In this document: positions 14,024 through 15,782 of the stretch, piece after piece | How the letters are laid out: every line of letters begins with the position of its first letter | Numbering within the stretch: the first letter of the stretch is position 1 | Assembly (NCBI GenBank): GCA_903909415.1 | Contig: CAIVVS010000059.1 | Coordinates: 1-15,782, forward strand | Reading direction: 5' to 3' | DNA from: an uncultured Pseudomonadota bacterium | GTDB taxonomy: Bacteria; Pseudomonadota; Gammaproteobacteria; Burkholderiales; SG8-39 | Length of the DNA: 15,782 nt | Notes under the pieces: generated by a model | Databases searched by the model: none | The model's input: only the letters and a program-made list of their open reading frames with translations | Told to the model about the DNA's origin: nothing | Position numbers and translations under genes: made by a program

Positions 14024-14857
14024 TCACGGCCGGATCTGCAGCTCCGCGGTGTGCCCGCCGCGCTGCGACACGTGCCAGGGCAGCAGCAGCGACTCGGCCA
14101 GGTCCACCAGGTAGAACAGGATGGTGCCCAGCACGCCCAGCAGCACCAGCGCGACGAACACGCGCGGCGTGTCGAAGGTGCCCTGGCTCTGCATGATCAC
14201 GTGGCCCAGGCCGATCGAGCCCGCGACGAACTCGCCGACGATGGCCCCGACCAGCGAGAACGAGATCGCCACCTTCATGCCGGCGAAGATCGACGGCAGC
14301 GCGTTCGGGAAGCGGATCTTGAACAGCACGTGCGCCGGCGACGCGCGGCAGGAGCGCGCCAGGTTCAGCATCTCCGGGTCCACCGACTTCAGGCCCAGCA
14401 CCGTGTCGATCACGATCGGGAAGATCGCGATCATGATGGCGATCGCGATCTTGGGCTCGGTGCCGGTGCCCAGCCAGATCACGAACAGCGGCGCGAGCGC
14501 CACCTTGGGCACGGCATTGAGCGACACCAGCAGCGCCGACAGCAGCCGGTCGAGGAACTTCGAATACACGATGCCCACCGCGCAGGCGATGCCGCCGATG
14601 ACCGCGATCGCGAAGCCCGCGAAGGTGGTCAGCAGCGTGTAGCCGCCGTGCTTGAGGAAGTAGGCCGGCTCCGACAGGAAGTCCTTCACCACCAGGCTGG
14701 GCGCGGGCAGCAGGATGGGCTTGATGCCGGCCAGGCGCACGCCGATTTCCCAGAGCAGGCCCATGCCCACCAGCACCAGCAGCACCGAGCGCAGCCGCTC
14801 GCTCCTGCGCCACCAGCGCGCTGCCCCGCTTTCGCCCGCCACCATGTCCTCACTCAT
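14024..14857 (-). CDS. ABC transporter permease, NitT/TauT (SsuC/TauC) type
   Basis: A 277-residue inner-membrane permease with about six hydrophobic helices between residues 23 and 258. It carries the cytoplasmic EAA loop (about 163-190, LARSCRASPAHVLFKIRFPNALP), which docks on the ATPase, and the family motif LNAVPKVALAPLFVIWLG (113-130). This is the nitrate/taurine/sulfonate/hydroxymethylpyrimidine group of importers; the sequence alone does not give the substrate. Its ATG (14857) lies inside the ATPase gene, an 8-bp overlap reading ATGAGTGA, so translation is coupled. A second ATG at 14845 is possible. No substrate-binding protein gene follows. Confidence 0.9.
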   Translation of the reverse strand: MSEDMVAGESGAARWWRRSERLRSVLLVLVGMGLLWEIGVRLAGIKPILLPAPSLVVKDFLSEPAYFLKHGGYTLLTTFAGFAIAVIGGIACAVGIVYSKFLDRLLSALLVSLNAVPKVALAPLFVIWLGTGTEPKIAIAIMIAIFPIVIDTVLGLKSVDPEMLNLARSCRASPAHVLFKIRFPNALPSIFAGMKVAISFSLVGAIVGEFVAGSIGLGHVIMQSQGTFDTPRVFVALVLLGVLGTILFYLVDLAESLLLPWHVSQRGGHTAELQIRP

Positions 14858-15644
14858 TCTTCAGTACCCCCATGCTGGAGAACATCGCGCGTATGCGCGC
14901 CGCGTGGCGCCCGAACTCGGGCGTCTCGCGCACCGACAGGGGGCGCGGGTGCGGCAGGTCGTCGATGGCGACCACCTCGGCGATGCGCCCCGGGTTGCGC
15001 GACATCACCGCGACCCGGTCGGACAGGTAGACCGCCTCGGCGATCGAGTGGGTGATGAACAGCACGGTCTTGCGCGTGCCGCTCCAGATGCGCTGCAGTT
15101 CCACGTTCAGGTCGTCGCGCGTCATCGCGTCCAGCGCGCCGAAGGGCTCGTCCATCAGCAGCAGTTCCGGGTCGGTCAGCAGCGCGCGGCAGATGGAGGC
15201 GCGCTGGCGCATGCCGCCCGACAGTTCCCAGGGGAAGCGCGTGGCGAACTCCTCCAGGCCGAACAGCTTGAGCAGGGCGAGCGCGCGCGGCTCGTACTCG
15301 GCGCGTGGCAGGCCGCGGAACTCGGCGGTGATCAGCACGTTGTCGAGGATGGAGCGCCAGTCCAGCAGCACGTCGCGCTGGAACACGATGCCCATGTTGT
15401 CCGGCGGCCCCGACAGCGGCTTGCCATCGATGTGCACGGCGCCGCCGGTGATGCCCTCCAACCCGGCCAGGCACTTGAGCAGCGTGCTCTTGCCGCATCC
15501 GCTGGGACCCAGCACCGAGATGAACTCGCCGCGCGCGATGTCCAGGCTCACGCCCTCGAGCGCGCGCACCGGACCTCGCGGCGAGGCGTAGGTCTTGTCC
15601 AGCGACGCGATGCGTATGTAATTATTTTCTTTTGAATCAGCCAC
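14850..15644 (-). CDS. ABC transporter ATP-binding protein, NitT/TauT (SsuB/TauB) type
   Basis: A 264-residue ATPase with Walker A GPSGCGKST (46-54), Q-loop Gln89 (VFQRDVLLDWRS), signature LSGGMRQR (141-148), Walker B LLLMDEP (161-167), D-loop GALD and switch His199 (FITHSIAEA). The DVLLDWRSILDNV and THSIAEAVYLSDRV segments are characteristic of the SsuB/TauB group. It would power import by the permease encoded immediately downstream. The start is GTG 15644; an in-frame TAA directly precedes it, which rules out a longer form. The first codons are unusually A-rich for this genome, possibly keeping the start region unstructured. A sigma-54-like promoter lies about 54 bp upstream of the start codon. 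Confidence 0.92.
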   Translation of the reverse strand: MADSKENNYIRIASLDKTYASPRGPVRALEGVSLDIARGEFISVLGPSGCGKSTLLKCLAGLEGITGGAVHIDGKPLSGPPDNMGIVFQRDVLLDWRSILDNVLITAEFRGLPRAEYEPRALALLKLFGLEEFATRFPWELSGGMRQRASICRALLTDPELLLMDEPFGALDAMTRDDLNVELQRIWSGTRKTVLFITHSIAEAVYLSDRVAVMSRNPGRIAEVVAIDDLPHPRPLSVRETPEFGRHAARIRAMFSSMGVLKNE

Positions 15645-15782
15645 TTATGCCATTTCCATGGGTTTTCGCCGGCAGGCGCCTGTAAAGCCGGAGTGAATGC
15701 ACGAGGCATGCCAAGGAAATGCGCTGGCGATCCGTGCAGGGCGGAGTGTAGCCCGGCGCGGTGCGCCGGAACCACCGCGCGG
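15645..15782. other. Non-coding upstream region of the ABC operon
   Basis: These 138 bp up to the right edge contain no gene I can support. They hold the sigma-54-like element, the 10-bp palindrome CAGGCGCCTG (15673-15682) in the presumed leader, and a hairpin CCGGCGC-GGT-GCGCCGG (15753-15769). The hairpin could end a gene beyond the edge or be an intergenic repeat. Confidence 0.5.
15698..15713 (-). promoter_or_regulatory. Candidate sigma-54 (-24/-12) promoter
   Basis: On the minus strand the 16-mer TGGCATGCCTCGTGCA matches TGGCACG-N4-TTGCA at ten of twelve defined positions, with the invariant GG and GC at the required 10-bp separation. It points into the ABC ATPase gene, with an expected transcription start near 15687 and a leader of about 43 nt. 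No NtrC or other enhancer-binding site was identified; it may lie beyond the right edge. Confidence 0.45.

Noticed and set aside
15548..15775. 75-codon minus-strand frame at the right edge
   Set aside because: It overlaps the start of the ABC ATPase in another frame, with no ribosome binding site or recognisable domain.

Overview
The window is about 15.8 kb of very GC-rich, densely packed bacterial chromosome. Gene content points to a betaproteobacterium, probably Burkholderiales: a full-length HrpA helicase, a DUF2970 membrane protein, an EI24-family membrane protein, and a feruloyl-CoA synthase/crotonase/MarR cluster. This placement is inferred from gene content only. No rRNA, tRNA, CRISPR array, insertion sequence or phage gene was found, and no clearly foreign island. 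Most of the window reads as ordinary core and catabolic chromosome, and I see no convincing new defence or mobile system. The interest lies in regulation and in enzyme subtypes.

Left part (1-4200, all minus strand). Transcription order is EI24 membrane protein, stand-alone MoCF/CinA-like protein, MarR regulator, crotonase, feruloyl-CoA synthase (cut by the left edge). The last two genes form a hydroxycinnamate (ferulate/p-coumarate) CoA-activation and hydration module. A 29-bp near-perfect dyad in an AT-rich island between marR and the crotonase gene is the obvious candidate operator for the MarR protein.

Signalling operon (4234-7475, minus). A soluble PAS-HisKA-HATPase-REC hybrid kinase overlaps a REC-coiled coil-PAS protein by ATGA, which is followed 12 bp later by a Crp/Fnr-type regulator with a divergent effector domain. 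Together they look like one sensing and phosphorelay unit ending in a DNA-binding protein. Divergent from it, across 293 bp that contain inverted repeats, lies a small exported cysteine-rich protein of unknown role (7769-8353, plus).

Centre (8350-12600). hrpA is on the minus strand. Its stop codon overlaps the stop codon of the exported protein within one CTAG. A divergent DUF2970 single-span membrane protein (plus) follows.

Right part (12644-15782). A beta-alanine/omega-amino acid:pyruvate aminotransferase (plus) faces a NitT/TauT-type ABC ATPase-permease pair (minus), with a perfect 12-bp-stem hairpin between them. Upstream of the ATPase is a good match to a sigma-54 (-24/-12) promoter. 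With the aminotransferase, this suggests nitrogen-controlled uptake and use of a pyrimidine-, beta-alanine- or amine-type nitrogen source. The substrate is inference.
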